The notes under the pieces were generated by a model, which had not been told where the DNA came from, made no database searches, and saw nothing but the letters and a program-made list of their open reading frames with translations. From Phoronis australis (Eukaryota > Phoronida > Phoronidae): 64,000 nt of DNA. Positions 46,360-59,700 of the stretch are shown here, piece after piece (within the stretch, counting starts at the first letter, position 1; every line of letters starts with the position of its first letter). Both the position numbers and the translations under genes were made by a program. The DNA is taken from NCBI GenBank assembly GCA_002633005.1, contig NMRA01000021.1:906298-970297 (forward strand). The letters run 5' to 3'.

Positions 46360-48400
46360 TAACATGATATTTATTAAAGACTGTCTATGGATTATTGCAG
46401 ATTCGCAATAAGGTGCGGTTTTAGGCAAACTAAACAAGACACAATGAACACAATTCATAATTTGACAGTTACGTTTAACGTTTGTGGGAAATTTAACTAA
46501 CAACACCAAAACTGCCATGGCAATGGCTTGCCAACAATACATTCTATAAGGTATTCAGCTGTTGAAGTACACTAGGCAATGGATGTTATTTGATCTCTCA
46601 TATATGGCAATGAAGAAAATTTTATTTTTATTTTTGATTCGGGACTTTTGGTTTCTCCGTTACAAATGAAGAATTGGAAAGAGTCTACTGCAATGACAAA
46701 GGTACTGACTACAACAACAGGCGCCTACTCCAACACATTTTCCCAATACAAGGGTTATGTCGTAGGCCTAAATCGTACCGCTCTGTCTACTTTGCATGGA
46801 GTCAAACAAATTGTTATTTACTCAATGCATATATATACATGTATTCCTTTTGCCTACTACTTAGCACTCAGATAATTGTGATTTCTTTATGGTACTAATA
46901 AACAAAATTTATGCCCAATACCATTTCCGAGTTTTGATTCTGAAAATCGGGCGAGGACTTAAAATGTAATGAAACAGAATTATTAAAGCGGCTACAAACC
47001 CACATTCCACCAATGATCAAATAACTTTGGATTTCCACCATTTTCCGCAACACATCTGCTTTCAGTAAGTTTTTTTACCCAGGAGAGAATGGGTTTCTTG
47101 GCTTGGAAAGAATTGACCAAGAAAAAATGACATGCTGTTTCAAGCCAACGTGATAAGCTGAGACCGGAGCAATAACGAACTGTCAGTTCTTTCTAATCAC
47201 CTGCACTTTGAGGTAAGGAATGGGCCGAGGCAACAAATAGTCAAAATCAAGAGTTGGTGGAAGGCAGGTTTATAGCAGCTTTAACCGCAATGACGTAATC
47301 ACATTAACGAACAGAATGTATTGCAGAGCCAAAGTTTAGCCTGCACAACATCAAATATATTTCAGTGGAGTAATTCTCAACATAACGTAAATGTAAATGC
47401 AAACAAGAGTTGCTGCATGACATTTAATGAATCGAAATATGCTTGAAGTCATGGACACATTTATTTTAATTAGTCAGTTCCCACCACTCAGCATGAAGTA
47501 AATTACATGAACACTTACAAAGCAGGCACTGCATCACTGTTTTTGGAGTCGCACGTAAGCAAACAGCGATCAGGTATTCTTGGTTTACTTAAATAAAAGT
47601 AAACTGTTAGATTTATGTACTGTTCGAAGATGAAAAATTTTGTCGTGTCCTGTTGTATTGACTGTAATCTATATCAACGTCAAGCTACTGTGCAAAATTA
47701 ACTTTAAAGGTAGTGTCAAGTGTTCACTGAAGCAGTGACAGTTTGTTTTGATAGATCAGTTAATATTTGTTGCCATTGCAAGACCATTTACCTCAAGGCT
47801 ATGGACTCGGTGGTCCCTGGGAGTCATGTAAATTTTGTGCACGCCTTTTTCTTCTCTCAAGCGTCTGCTAATTATGGACACCAGTGGCAGGGGAGTATAG
47901 ACCTTTCTTAGTCTTTGACTGCTTACTTCTTGGATTTTTTACTGAAGCACCTGTGTAGCTTGCACGTTTGAACGATTGTGAAAAGTTATAATGTAATATT
48001 GAGCACTGAAAAACTAAAACCAAAGATACATGTACAGTACCATTGGGTACAAGTAATAATAGCGATAGTAGGTGAGGAGCAGTGTGGACTGTGACATAAA
48101 ATGAGTTGAGGTAACGCTACACATGCCAGTGATTGAATGTTTTGGGGAGTTCGCAAAATATATTTTGGTCTTGTATTTCGGGGATTGTCAATACTAAAAG
48201 TTGGCTTTACTCAATTAGGCCGGTAAATAGCAACTGTGTTGGCAGACAAATGGAAATGAAAGATTTTAAATCATGAGAAAGTACTCTAGGCCTAGCGTTG
48301 ACCTAGGTGCTCAAAATAGTGGACGAGTCTACAATCATGTACTTTATCAATTGCTGAGTACGTGTGAAATGACAATCTGGCGGTCACACAACCCGTTCTG
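46360..48400. other. Spacer upstream of the Caspr-like gene
   Basis: No supportable coding exon. The promoter of the downstream gene should lie in its right part; a TATA-like TTATAT at 48421 is too close to the ATG to be convincing. Confidence 0.35.
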
Positions 48401-48455
48401 ATAATTTAAAGATGTATGCATTATATGACTCGACCAAAGTGTTGTGTAACGGAAG

Positions 48456-51427
48456 ATGGAGATCCACGCAGTATTGTTAGCTGGTCTGCTCCTCGCAATT
48501 GGCTGCTCCAGTGACCGATGTAAACCTATGGGTAAATACTCTATGGGTAGAGGGGTCTTTTAGACACAACTAGTTATTTTTGGACATCTTTAGGAAGATT
48601 ATGGAGAAAAGTTGTATTTAGTCTTCAGATTTTCTTATTTTGTTTTGGCTATGCTCACTATAAGCTTGGGTAGAGCTAGGCAGGGAATCCATGGGGTTTT
48701 AGAACAAAAATATTAACGCTTCGTGTGATACCAGAACGCAAATATCACATCTGTTGATCCTCATTTGACCAATGAATGCAGGCTATGCATTGCTTTTCAG
48801 AATAGTGAAATTGGTCAAGTAGGTCCCCTAAAAATGTTCAATTTGGGCAAACTTTAGAATATTTGATCTCGGTAATGAATGATTGGGTTCATATGCTTAA
48901 TGCACTCGTCTTCAAAATGCTGTTTAGGAAGTGTTTAAAATGTCTCACGTTTGCATGAGGGACTATTGTGGCCTTTATCATTATGAGAAAAACAGTTGTA
49001 TACAACGGAAGCGAAATGACAATTAAGACAACTGTAGCAATGTTTTTTAAGCGGATTTCATCGTGAACATTCATATCAAACAAAATTTGGTTGTGTAATC
49101 AATTCCATTGTTTTGCTATGGATGTCCTTTTCTCCTTTGCTACTGTAAAGTAAACCAATCAATGGCAAGTTGGTATCAACCGTCAAATATCAAATGCTAC
49201 AGGATTTATAAATTAAGAAAATATTTACTTTTAGTGAGTAAAAATCTTCGTTTTTGTAGATATTTGGAAAAATACATATACAGGGTTCTAAACTTAATAT
49301 GAACAAACTATCACGCGAGAACGGCTGCTTCCAATTCTTATTTTTCCAAATATTAATTTGCTGTCGGTATATTCAAATACATACAAATTAATCAGACGAG
49401 GACGCACAGTTCTTATTCAAAAATGATTGTGATGGACCAGACGATGTTTTTCGGCTGCTTTAGACTATTCGGTAAGAGTCACCTACAGGGAACGGCTGTA
49501 TGAGACTATTGCCGATTATTCTATGCTTTTAATTTCTTACTTATGGCATTTCTCTGGTAGAGACTGAGGCTCCGCCTGGGAAGAACGTCTTAAGTGGGAA
49601 TTCTAGGGTAATGGAGGTTTTTCAATTCACATCTATTTCCTTTACATCCACCAATCTAGAACACAGAATGAGTATCGTTAGTCACTAAAATATACAAAAT
49701 TTTTATTCAGCCATTTTTTCTGTTTGCATTATTTTTCTGTTAATTTTGTTAGATTTTTCAAAAAATGGGCGGGATTTCCGTGTAAACCTGATTACATGGC
49801 GGCTGTTGAGTGAGTACCCAAAATGCGTGAGTCAGCTGTCACTCACTTTGGTGGGCATTTTAGGTTGTTGTGTACCACCAAAAATACAAATTAAACAAAA
49901 AGAAACATTTTAACTTCATCTGTGTTTGAGAATAGTTGGAGTTGTGTTCAGAGAGAGGGCTCTGTCTTAAAGGGGATGCTTTAATGTGACTAAGGCTAAA
50001 TATCATTAAAACGGTAAATTCCATCAAGAAGTGTTCTTCCTTAACATGAACGATTGTACGATTTCACAAAAGTAGGAATAAAGAGGTTATCGATTCCATC
50101 ATTGGGACCTCTCTCTTTGAGCTGGTCTCATCCAAGGATCTATCACTTCAAGAAACATGAAATGGCCGGCTATTGATTCTATCTGTCAGATTCTCAGTTT
50201 TAGTCAAATGATTTAAAATTTCGAGAAAAAAGCAGGGTAGATGGCTCCACTGTCGCTTGTCAGAGAGGGTTCCTGGAGAAATATAGTTTTGCATTCAATA
50301 AATTTGCCGTTATAAATTTAAAAAACAGCTCTTTTCCGTGGCAGAAACGACAGGGTGTCGGTTGGGGGCAAGTGTCAGTGCGGTCGCTTTTGAGTTTTTG
50401 TCTGACGTATTCGAACCAAAATCCAGTCCTCGTTTTAGCGTTTTAATATATACTATTAGATGCATTCCTCGCTTAATCTCAGTGCAAAACGTGATTTTTT
50501 CCGTATTGTCTCGTTTTATCTATTTCTAAATTCCGTTGTTTTTTAACCTAAAAAGAGGCTCTTTTTAAATGGCGACTGTGTGAATAAGATGTAGCCAATT
50601 GTTTCATTTGTAGTGTGAAGCGATATCTTGCGATCACTTGCGTGACTTAGCTTTTAGTCTCGCAGGGCATTCGCTAAATACGTAACACAGACTTGGGTAG
50701 ATGTAAGACCATAGCGGACATTAATCTTAGTGTTTGGTGAAGTTGGCATGTTGAATAATTTGTTTCCTTTCGATAAGCGATGATTTCTCGCAACAATGTG
50801 CCTCCGACAGGGTTTCTTGCTTTTGCGGAACACGTGCCGGCTTTACTTTCAGTCCCCTCCTCATGCAAAGACTGGGCAGATGCAGGATATTTCACAAATG
50901 GCAAGTACATGGTCGATCCTGATGGTCCAGTCGGCAAATTAGTCCCTTTCTTAGTGGAGTGCCAGTTTGATGCTGCAACCGGAAGTAGCAACACCATCAT
51001 TCGCCATGATGTGGAGAAAAATACTACGATTCCAGTTACCTGCCAATCCCCCGAATGCTACGTAAGAAGTGTGACATATACGATACCTTTACCCCAAGTC
51101 CTTTCAATAATAGATTCTGCAAATTCCTGCTATCAAGAGATGGTGTACACGTGCTATGGTTCCGTTTTGCAAAGCGCCGGAAATACGCATTACGCGAAGT
51201 GGTTTGGCCGAGGCATCAAGTACTCGTGGGAATGCGACTGCGGTCGTCTTTCTTCTTGCGATAACCCAAATTTAAAATGTTCGTGTGATGCGAATGACAA
51301 TGTATGGAGGCAGGATATTATGACAGTCAAGCGAAAAGACCGACTTCCCGTTACTAAGATGACGTTTGGCGACGTGGACCTAAACGAGTACGGACACCAT
51401 AAGTTAAGTCCATTGGTTTGCTCATGA
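48456..51427 (+). CDS. Secreted single-domain protein with Caspr/neurexin-IV-type fibrinogen-like domain
   Basis: Two exons, 48456-48531 and 50811-51427, joined in phase 1 across a GT/AG intron, encode 230 residues. Residues 1-19 (MEIHAVLLAGLLLAIGCSS) are a signal peptide. The rest matches the fibrinogen-like region of contactin-associated proteins: SCKDWADAGYFTNGKYMVDPDGPVGK near the start, then PFLVECQFD, then the extension QVLSIIDSANSCYQEMVYTC, the cysteine cluster CDCGRLSSC...CSCDANDN and LPVTKMTFGDVD...HHKLSPLVC. In Caspr proteins this module sits between laminin G and EGF domains; here it stands alone and is exported. Caspr modules mediate axon-glia and septate-junction adhesion, but a free form may act as a ligand or lectin-like factor. 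Poly(A) signal ATTAAA is at 51451. An extra small exon in the 2.3-kb intron cannot be excluded. Confidence 0.75.
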
Positions 51428-51450
51428 GTTGTATTTCTTGAATGAACTGA

Positions 51451-51456
51451 ATTAAA
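51451..51456 (+). terminator. Poly(A) signal ATTAAA of the Caspr-like gene
   Basis: The hexamer lies 24 bp after the stop codon, followed by AT- and GT-rich sequence (AACAAGTTGTCT), consistent with a short 3' UTR. Confidence 0.4.
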
Positions 51457-51771
51457 CGTTTTAATGTAACAAGTTGTCTAAAACAAATCAAACCCGTTTT
51501 TGTTTTTTTATTTATTGGTGGTTTTTAACTTTACTCAAGACCGTTTCTTCCCGTGATCGGAGTTATTCCTTTTGGAAGTGTAACAGAAAGACGTGCTGCA
51601 GCGCTGGTAAGGGTTGGGCGTGTGGTAGATTTAATTGAAACCCAATTCGTTTGCATTCAACGGATATACATTTACATGTATATTCATGTCAATCTCATTA
51701 CTTATTTATTTTATGCATACCATTTTGGGAAGATTCGGGCTTCTCGGCTCGTTCAAGAAATGTTGATTATA

Positions 51772-51840
51772 ATATTCGATTCTACAAGTAGGCTTGAACT
51801 GGCACCGCGTAACAATGCCGCCCTGCTCAGTCTTTGAAAA
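51772..51840 (-). repeat. tRNA-like SINE remnant
   Basis: Minus-strand ACTGAGCAGGGCGGCATTG followed about 20 nt later by CCAGTTCAAGCC resembles a tRNA D-arm (A box) and T-arm (B box) at near-tRNA spacing. Stems are imperfect, so a degenerate tRNA-derived SINE is more likely than a working tRNA gene. Confidence 0.3.
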
Positions 51841-52711
51841 TAGCTAGTTTGGTTCCACGTGTTCAGTTGCGGAAGAACCCTCTTTGATTCTTTTTTACTA
51901 GGTTAGCGTTCCCACAGTAACTGCCCTTGATCACACCATGGACAGAATTGAAATCATTGATTGTTCCTAACGAGAATGTTAGCCGCTCATCCACTCCAAT
52001 TTAAAATTTGCGACTTTGATTTGACATTGCGGTTAGTTCCGCTAAACAAACTCAGGCCAGTCCCACCACAATTCTTGTCGCGAATCAAGTCCCACACGTG
52101 CAAAGCAAATGCGGTGGAAGAGATATTTTGCATTGCAAAACTTGCCCGAGTATATATTTTTAGTTTCGGATATCAGCAAATAGGCCATGTAAATTTTCAC
52201 TTCATCATCCGCAGCATGATTGGCCCTGATGAATTTGGCAGAGCAGAAACAGGCGCAATTTAACGACGACGAACGGAAAGCATTGTCAACCAGGCTTAGG
52301 AGACAACAAGAGATGAACAGCACGAAGCCATTTTTATTTACAAACAATTGCATAGAAGGCAAACAGAATAAATATCACATACAAAATATTATTATGAATA
52401 AATTGTTTTCACGTCACAAATATACAATCTTGGTACCCGACCTCGCGAACATGTCCAGAAATACATACAGCCTTTTACAACATGTTAGGGTCATGTGGCT
52501 AGTTGCGTGACACACGGTTCTCGTTTTAGTTTCGCGGTACCGTGCAATCACAATTAAACTTGAAACCGTTTACATTAAATTAAAACGAATATCTCGTGTC
52601 ACACAACAGCCATAACAGGTAACTTTTAAACCATACGACGGTACAAAAAGCAAAAAGAGAGAGACAGAGATACAAACTACATGCCTAGTGCCCAAGTTAC
52701 TAAAATTGCAG

Positions 52712-52827
52712 TTATCGTCTGCTTTTTGTGACGGCAACAATTATCGTCTGCTTTTCGTCACGGCAACAATTATCGTCTGCTTTTCGTCACGGCAACAATT
52801 ATCGTCTGCTTTTCGTCACGGCAACAA
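52712..52827. repeat. 29-bp tandem repeat, four units
   Basis: Units start at 52712, 52741, 52770 and 52799 (TTATCGTCTGCTTTT-CGTCACGGCAACAA). Units 2-4 are identical; unit 1 differs at two positions. Their perfection suggests recent expansion. Confidence 0.95.
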
Positions 52828-53239
52828 TTATTGTTGTTCATCACGTTTAACGCTGGTTTATCACCACACAGCTGAAGACACAATACTATGGTGGAATAGA
52901 TTGGGTTAATGAAACGCCACGCAAGTTTTGTGACAACCACTACGTAAATCCCGGCGTGGTCGAGAAAAGATTTTTGACGAAGTCCTGTCACTGATCCTAG
53001 ACACCGCAATATCCACCCTTTCAGGGGAAGGTGGACAAGTTAAGTATTAGAAATATTCCTGCTTACAATTTCATTTTTTATTACGACATATATTATCAAG
53101 AACCTGTATTTGGGGCAATAAGACGAAAATCTAGTGTTGAGGTTGCATTATGGGAAACTCGAAATTCACAAGTGAAGCAGGAAGCTTCTCACAGAGGTGC
53201 CTTAACTGATTATTGTTCTCAGTGTCGAACACAAATACC

Positions 53240-53245
53240 TTTATT
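53240..53245 (-). terminator. Possible poly(A) signal of the L1-family gene
   Basis: Minus-strand AATAAA about 260 bp beyond the stop codon at 53505. Confidence 0.35.
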
Positions 53246-53504
53246 CATTAGCAGCCGCAAGTGAATGCCGAGTCTCCCATGGCCTAATTGTTGCTGCGCT
53301 TAGGCCTGCGTGTCCAGGTATCAAAAGCCAAGCAGACTAGTTCTACAGAAGTGTGCATATTGTTCAGCATTTGTCCTGTAGCACACAATTAAAGTATTCT
53401 AATGTCAGGTTTTGTTCAGTTGACTCGGTGACAACACATGTTGAAACAGACTTTCCTAAGGAGATACTATAGGATTCAGAATCCTAGGGAGATATGATTG
53501 AGCT

Positions 53505-53709
53505 TCACACGAAGGTGGACACTGCCGTCGGAGCTTGGCCGTCCTCTTTGGATTGCCTTTGATTGGATCCATATTGACCGATAAACGAGCCGTCCTCGTT
53601 GAACTTTGTTGGATCGTCCTCATAAACGCCAAGACTGTCTGTGTCACTCTCAACGCCAGGTTTAGTATCGCTATCAAGGGAGGGGCGTTTCTTTTTGGGA
53701 GGCTCTTCC
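53505..53709 (-). CDS. L1-family terminal exon: ankyrin-binding tail and PDZ ligand
   Basis: It encodes 67 residues and the stop. A basic-proline stretch (EEPPKKKRP) leads to an acidic serine-rich segment (ESDTDSLGVYEDD), then FNEDGSFIGQYG and the end APTAVSTFV. The FIGQY block is unchanged from that known in vertebrate and insect L1 proteins, so ankyrin coupling should be kept. The exon starts after a TTTTCAG acceptor. Confidence 0.95.
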
Positions 53710-56700
53710 CTGAAAACAAAACCATCAGAATTCTTCAGCAGCTGAAGTTATCACTCCAAACCTCACTGCAAGTGCAAATTTATATTTTTGTGTCATTTCA
53801 GTAGCTTGGCATTTCACGATTTTTCACTATGTTAAAATCACGCAGCGCGACTGCTGGATTGACAACAACTGTTTGACATGACCCACACGGTAAGGGGCAT
53901 ACCCGGTGATTCAAATACTTAGAGGAAACCGAGAATAGTGTCTGCAGCTTCGTGAACTGTGGGAATACCCTGCATTCCTCGAACGAGTGTTGGATGGATA
54001 TCTTAAGACATTCGTCTTGAATACACGTATGTGTACATGGCTTTCAAAACACAAAACAAACAGGACTTACGGTCTTTTGAATTCTTCGAAGGTGCGCTCG
54101 GGAGGGTCGTCAACTGCAAATGCCAAGGAACACAAAATGTAAGCACGTCCAAGAGATTTCAGCTACATGTACATAAACAAATGCATGCATAATTTACATG
54201 TACGCATGGGATTAGAAGAATCGCACTGTACTATCGCAATGGAATGGAACTGCTCAAGTACCCCATAGACTAAACAATAGTATGGAGAAAGATAATAGCG
54301 AAAAACAAATTAGATATAAATACACTACCAAGATGGCAGTCATCTACATTTCATTTCTTCAGTTGTCTTAAATTTGCTAATTACAGGTTGCTTCACCAAA
54401 ACAGTTGTGAGTTTGACCCTAAAAACGTGACTGTGAGCGGGCGATTTCTCAAAATGAGGCCAAATAAATTGCACTGGTAATAGGGTTAAATTTAACATAA
54501 ATGCAAGAGTAAAGAATCAAGGGACACCATAAAGGATTACGTTTATTGAGTGGAACCATTCAATACGCGGTCACATTCTAATGCTCTGCTAGCTGAGCCA
54601 AACTACTTTCGATAAATGGCAGAGTATTTGTCGATTTCAATAAATGTCTGAGAGGCAACCGCGATCATTGGCTACTTCTAGTTAAACCAAACAACAGATT
54701 TTGCTATCCTATCCAACAATAAACTGAAATCTACGTTTTTTCGGCCGTAGCCTAAAACCGGTAATGTCCCTTTAAAAAATGAACCGTATAGCTTGACGTG
54801 TGTGTGTGTGTAGTTGTGTTTACAGGCATGACTTACTTCGATACTTCTGGCCACGGTTGTAGCGAACCCAGCAAACGATAAAGAGGGCGATAATAAGAAG
54901 AACTAAGATCACCATCAATACGATAAACCATACTCCAATAGAGGGCGAGCCAACCTTACGCCCAAGAGCTGGAACGAAGAGTAACAAAATAAAGGACAAT
55001 AATGAAATGTAGATACTTGTATAAGTTATAATGCAACAAAGAGAAAGTATAGATCCGCCGCCACTCAGCGAAATGCTAGCCAGGGAACCATGATCACAGT
55101 TAGGTACTCGTCTCTCGACCGTTGAGCAACGAGCGTTGCTGTAACTTTAATTAAAATGATTGTGGTCCGTAGGCATTTCCTTCATGGCAACTGCAACTCC
55201 ATGCAAAAACGAGTAGCGGCTAAATGGCTAAGTGAGGAGAAAAACCAGTATTATAAATGTGACGAAAAAAACTGTCCAGTGCAGGCGGAATATGCCTGTG
55301 CACACAGCTATCAAATACCCGGGGCTCTTGAAAAAGAGGGTTGGTTAGGACATGCCGCCAGCTCGGGGACTCTTGCTCTCTCCTGTATTATTTCGGTTGG
55401 ATATTCTGCACTGTCTTTCAGATTTGTTAAGGAGCAATGAACAGAAACCTAATGTAAAAATAACCTATGGATTTGAAAAGTTAATGTTGTAGAATTGGTC
55501 TCACCCTGTTACTTGCTAGGAACGGAATTGATTTCTAGACGTGAAAAGAACTGACAGGGTCTTATTGGTTCAAAGGCAAGTTCACTAACTTGTAGGGCAT
55601 GTTTGTTACAACCGTTAGAGTAGTATGGCCACCAGGGGGCATTCCAGGCGATTTTCGCAACCAGTTTCGTTTTAGCAAAGCCGTGGAAGAGCAAATGCCT
55701 TTGTAAAGAAAGTTAGTGTTTTATCATCAGAACACGGTTTAAGGGGGCTTAAAGTGAAGGAGTTCGGAACGGGGTGCCCGTTTTCCATTTTTCCATTTAG
55801 CTATGCATTGAGTTGTTTTGTGTTTTTGAATGTGCGTTTGCACACACTCCATTGACTTTGCGTAGACAAGAATTACACTGGGATTAAATTACACAGAATG
55901 ACATTATTAAATACTAGACCATCCGAAGTCACCTTCGTAAATGATCTGTGTTACATTTTGGGGCAAGATCGATTTTTGAAATTTTGCTGCATAGATTTAT
56001 ATATTTGTATAGCTATTGTAACTTCCAGTAAAGGGCCGGACTATGTGCTTCAAGTCATTAATTTATGGTTTACAAAATAAAAGAAACAAAAACACATTAC
56101 AGACGCACCAGTGGGTTCGGCAAGGTTGACGTCAATCGTCTTGGACGCAGCTTTGAAAGTGGGTCCGTTGGTAGCTATGACTCTGACTTGATATGTTTCA
56201 CGAGGTACAAGATTGGTTAGGTTCTGCCAAAGCCTTTGCGAAACAGGCTCAGTGGCGTTCCAATCCTTGGCACCTGATGCGGCAGAAACAAAACTGCATT
56301 GTTAATAACAGTAATATCTAGGGTCACACTGGGAGAGTGTTCCGCAAATCTTCTTTCTTGTGAGAAAAGCAAGATCGCGTAAGACCTCGAAAAACTGCGA
56401 GAATGAAAAGCGAGAGTCTCGCGAATACGCTCAAGAGTTTACTACACCGTAGTCTGTCGAACAAAAATGGCAGCCACCGACGTTATAAGGTGGTTTGAAA
56501 GAATGGAGGATTGAATTGTGGGATTGAATTATCTCTGTTCCATAACCGCAGATACACTGTAACGCTTTGCGGTCTACGGAACTTATCTCGGATATTTCAG
56601 AAAATTGTCACATATATTCGAACAACCAAAAAATGAGATTAAAACAACTGTCAGAGTGGAGCAGAACTGAGTCGAGTTTTTCACGTTTCATGGTCAATTT

Positions 56701-59700
56701 TCAACAGTTTTCCTGGATGCATTGGCGACAGTCTTGCTAAGTCATGCGAATTCGTTCTAAATAATTTGAAAATAGACAACGCCATGTCTGTTCCTTAATG
56801 TGACAACTAGACAGGGCACGCGCTTTTTAGCGCGTGTTACTAACGAGTAGTTTCGAACACTTGCTTAACCTGCTCGAAAATGAGAACGAGGTTGTATTTA
56901 TATAAGAGCCAATCATGGTTTCGAAAATGATCATGTGGGCCTACCTTTTAACTTATACTGTACGTAGAAAGCACTAGCTGGTTTGTACTTGGTGTCTTTA
57001 TTAGGTACCCACGTGACATTCATTGCGGTGTTGGTGTAACCGTTGATAGCTATCTGTGGTGGCCCAGGAGCTGTAATACGTGAATGGATATCATACAGTG
57101 TATTTATTATGCCACTACTTTAACCAATGTGTGAATTTAAATTCTAGTTTGTTTTAATAATTAAAAAACAACCAATTGTCATTTCTTAATCTCTCTATTA
57201 AACGTACAGAGGGCAGTGTGTTCTGCAAAGTTATGCATAGCTAATGTAAAATGTAGTAGCATGTTTGCGGATACCCAGTGGACGAGTGCCATTGGTAAAT
57301 TTTTGACACATCTTATTTTCTGAAACTATTCGATTTAGCAATAAAAATGTAGTCTACGCTCTACTCACGGCCGCTACTTGAAGTACTGACAACGGTTGCC
57401 ATCGGTGCTCCACGACCTTTCTTTGTCTTGGCATAAACGTATATATTATACGTCTCGTCCGTATCCAAGCCGGTCACTTTGGCCGTTTTCTGAGTGGGAT
57501 CCCATTCGGAATCGTCCAATTTCTGAACCGGCTCTTCGTGACCGTCGACCACTGCAAATGGACAAACCAAAGGCCAGTGAACCATCCATTATTAATCGGT
57601 ATTATTAATCGGTAGACCGCCACACGTGAAGTGGCGAAACACTAATTTGTACGGGGTGTGACGACAATTGCTAAACGCTCACCGATTTCACCCCTACTCA
57701 TCAGCAAACGTTGTGTCCCAAAAATCACTTAGTTGACTTTCAAATTATTCTCTCTCCATCTGCATATGCCAACAGCTTTGCCCGACAATTCAGTATTTTT
57801 TTAATTGAGAGGTGTTGCTCCTATTTGTTGAGGGTAGTAGACAGTGAGGCAGACTAACACTTTTTACTACTATTGTCAGAGTAGGTATGTAACTAAATAC
57901 GCAAGTTTTGTGGAAATAAACAAGCAAGTTTTATGAAAACACATGTTAAACCGCTACCTTTAGCATAGTGCACTTCGTAACCGATGATCTCTCCGTTTGG
58001 TTCCAAGGGATAATCCCAAGACACTGTCACGTGTTTGGGACCAATCTCGTCAACTCTGAGCTTTTCAACCGGACCGGGAACTGTAATGAATGCATAAATT
58101 TATTAGCAACAGATTTTTGAGCCAACTCCTGTCCTAGGAATCAAATGTTGTGTACATTGGCCGTAAAGGTCTTTTATCCCGTCATCGAAAAGTAGATTAG
58201 ATCATGGTAAGCAATACTCGTGTCACTTCGCCTCACAGATCTTACCATTCTGCTTAGTCAATTTACCACAGATCAGCTTACTCACTTGTGCACCGGAGGT
58301 GCGTTTTAAAGCAAAAATTCGTGATTTGAAGCCGACTTTTGATAGTGTTTCGCGAATATGCGGGACGATAATTGCTGACCATACCCCAGCAATGGCGTGC
58401 TCCGAAAAATTCGGTCAGTGAGGTCGGAGTGTTAAAAATGAGATAAAATACACTGTTTCCGTTCGATAAGAGAAGATTTCTTGACACTGGTGCTTCGCGA
58501 GTTTCTTGCGACACTGAAACACAGCCCACAAATGAGTTCCTTAGACACAAGAAACTTGCAAGTGAATCATATCGCTTACAATGCATGGCAATATATCGTG
58601 AAGACTTGCGTGCTCTCGCCATCGCAAGAAATTTGCTTTACGGGATGAAGCCTAGCAAACGCTTCATTTTGGCGACATGTTGCAACAGAGGTTCAGTAAT
58701 TATTACATCCTGGATTAAACTTTCCTCTGTTGCAGAGGTAGAAAAACGCGTTGCATGATTGCCCTAGTTTTCGAGAGTCAGCAGTGCTGAGCAGGGTCAA
58801 AAAAAGCAAAAAGCGATCGCCTTACTGAGCTTTTATTACAAAAATTTTGATGTCAAACTCGCAACACAATATTAGAGAAGAAACCTTTACTGACACCAGA
58901 AGGACGAATGGCTAAATAAAATCAATGCGAAAATGTGATAAGGACGCCAGCACAACTTTGAGGCAAGAGTCCTTACAGACGCGTAGCATTGTGGATATTA
59001 GTGGGTCGGTGATGAAGCAGTCTGGAAAGCAAATCAAAATCATTATAAGATAGAACGGACAGCAACCTATGATGCCCCGCCCATGAGGGAAGGCAAAATT
59101 CCGTAAGAGGAATTGGTACTAGTTGACAAGACTTCGCCCACATAGCCAGATTAGTCCACTTTCATGCAATTTCAACTTCCAGACACTCAATATTACAACC
59201 GAGCATTTACATAGAATGACGCATGTATGAGTGGACACCTTGTCAAGCACCCACCTCCTTCGTCCGTCGTAACGTATGCCAGGTCAGATGGTTTTCCAGT
59301 GTACTTTTTATTGATCACCATGACACGAGCTTCGACGTTAGAGTATGGGGGTAAAGTTTTGACAGTGATGGAGATCTCTCTTCCTGCCACGGGCTGTTGA
59401 CGCCGAAAGCGTCGAACATATCGCGTTTTCCATTCTTTACCTTCATCAGCGACATCTCTCAACTTTTCAATCCAAATCTTTTTCTCACCAGGCTTCCCCC
59501 TCTTCCAAAACTCGATCTGCAAAAGCGCAGACGCTTGTCTTCAAGTCATACGAGTTAATTTAGCGCAAACTTTGTGTTAATACCAGTTTCAGATTTTTAG
59601 CTTAGAGATAGACTCCCTAATTTTACACTATTGGGTATATCATCACCTAGATTCGCAATCTTGGATTTGACATCACATCTTACGGTACCTTATAACCCAC

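Larger units (their letters stand above)
51460..53239. other. Convergent intergenic region
   Basis: It lies between the 3' ends of the Caspr-like gene (+) and the L1-family gene (-). Contains a SINE-like piece and a 29-bp tandem repeat, no gene. Confidence 0.4.

Noticed and set aside
50780-50810. ATG at 50780 as the start of the Caspr-like protein
   Set aside because: It would lack a signal peptide. The CCGACAG acceptor at 50810 joins the signal-peptide exon at 48456 in phase, which explains the frame better.
55156-55440. 94-codon plus-strand frame with several cysteines
   Set aside because: It lies in an intron of the L1-family gene, matches no family I know and has no supporting signals.
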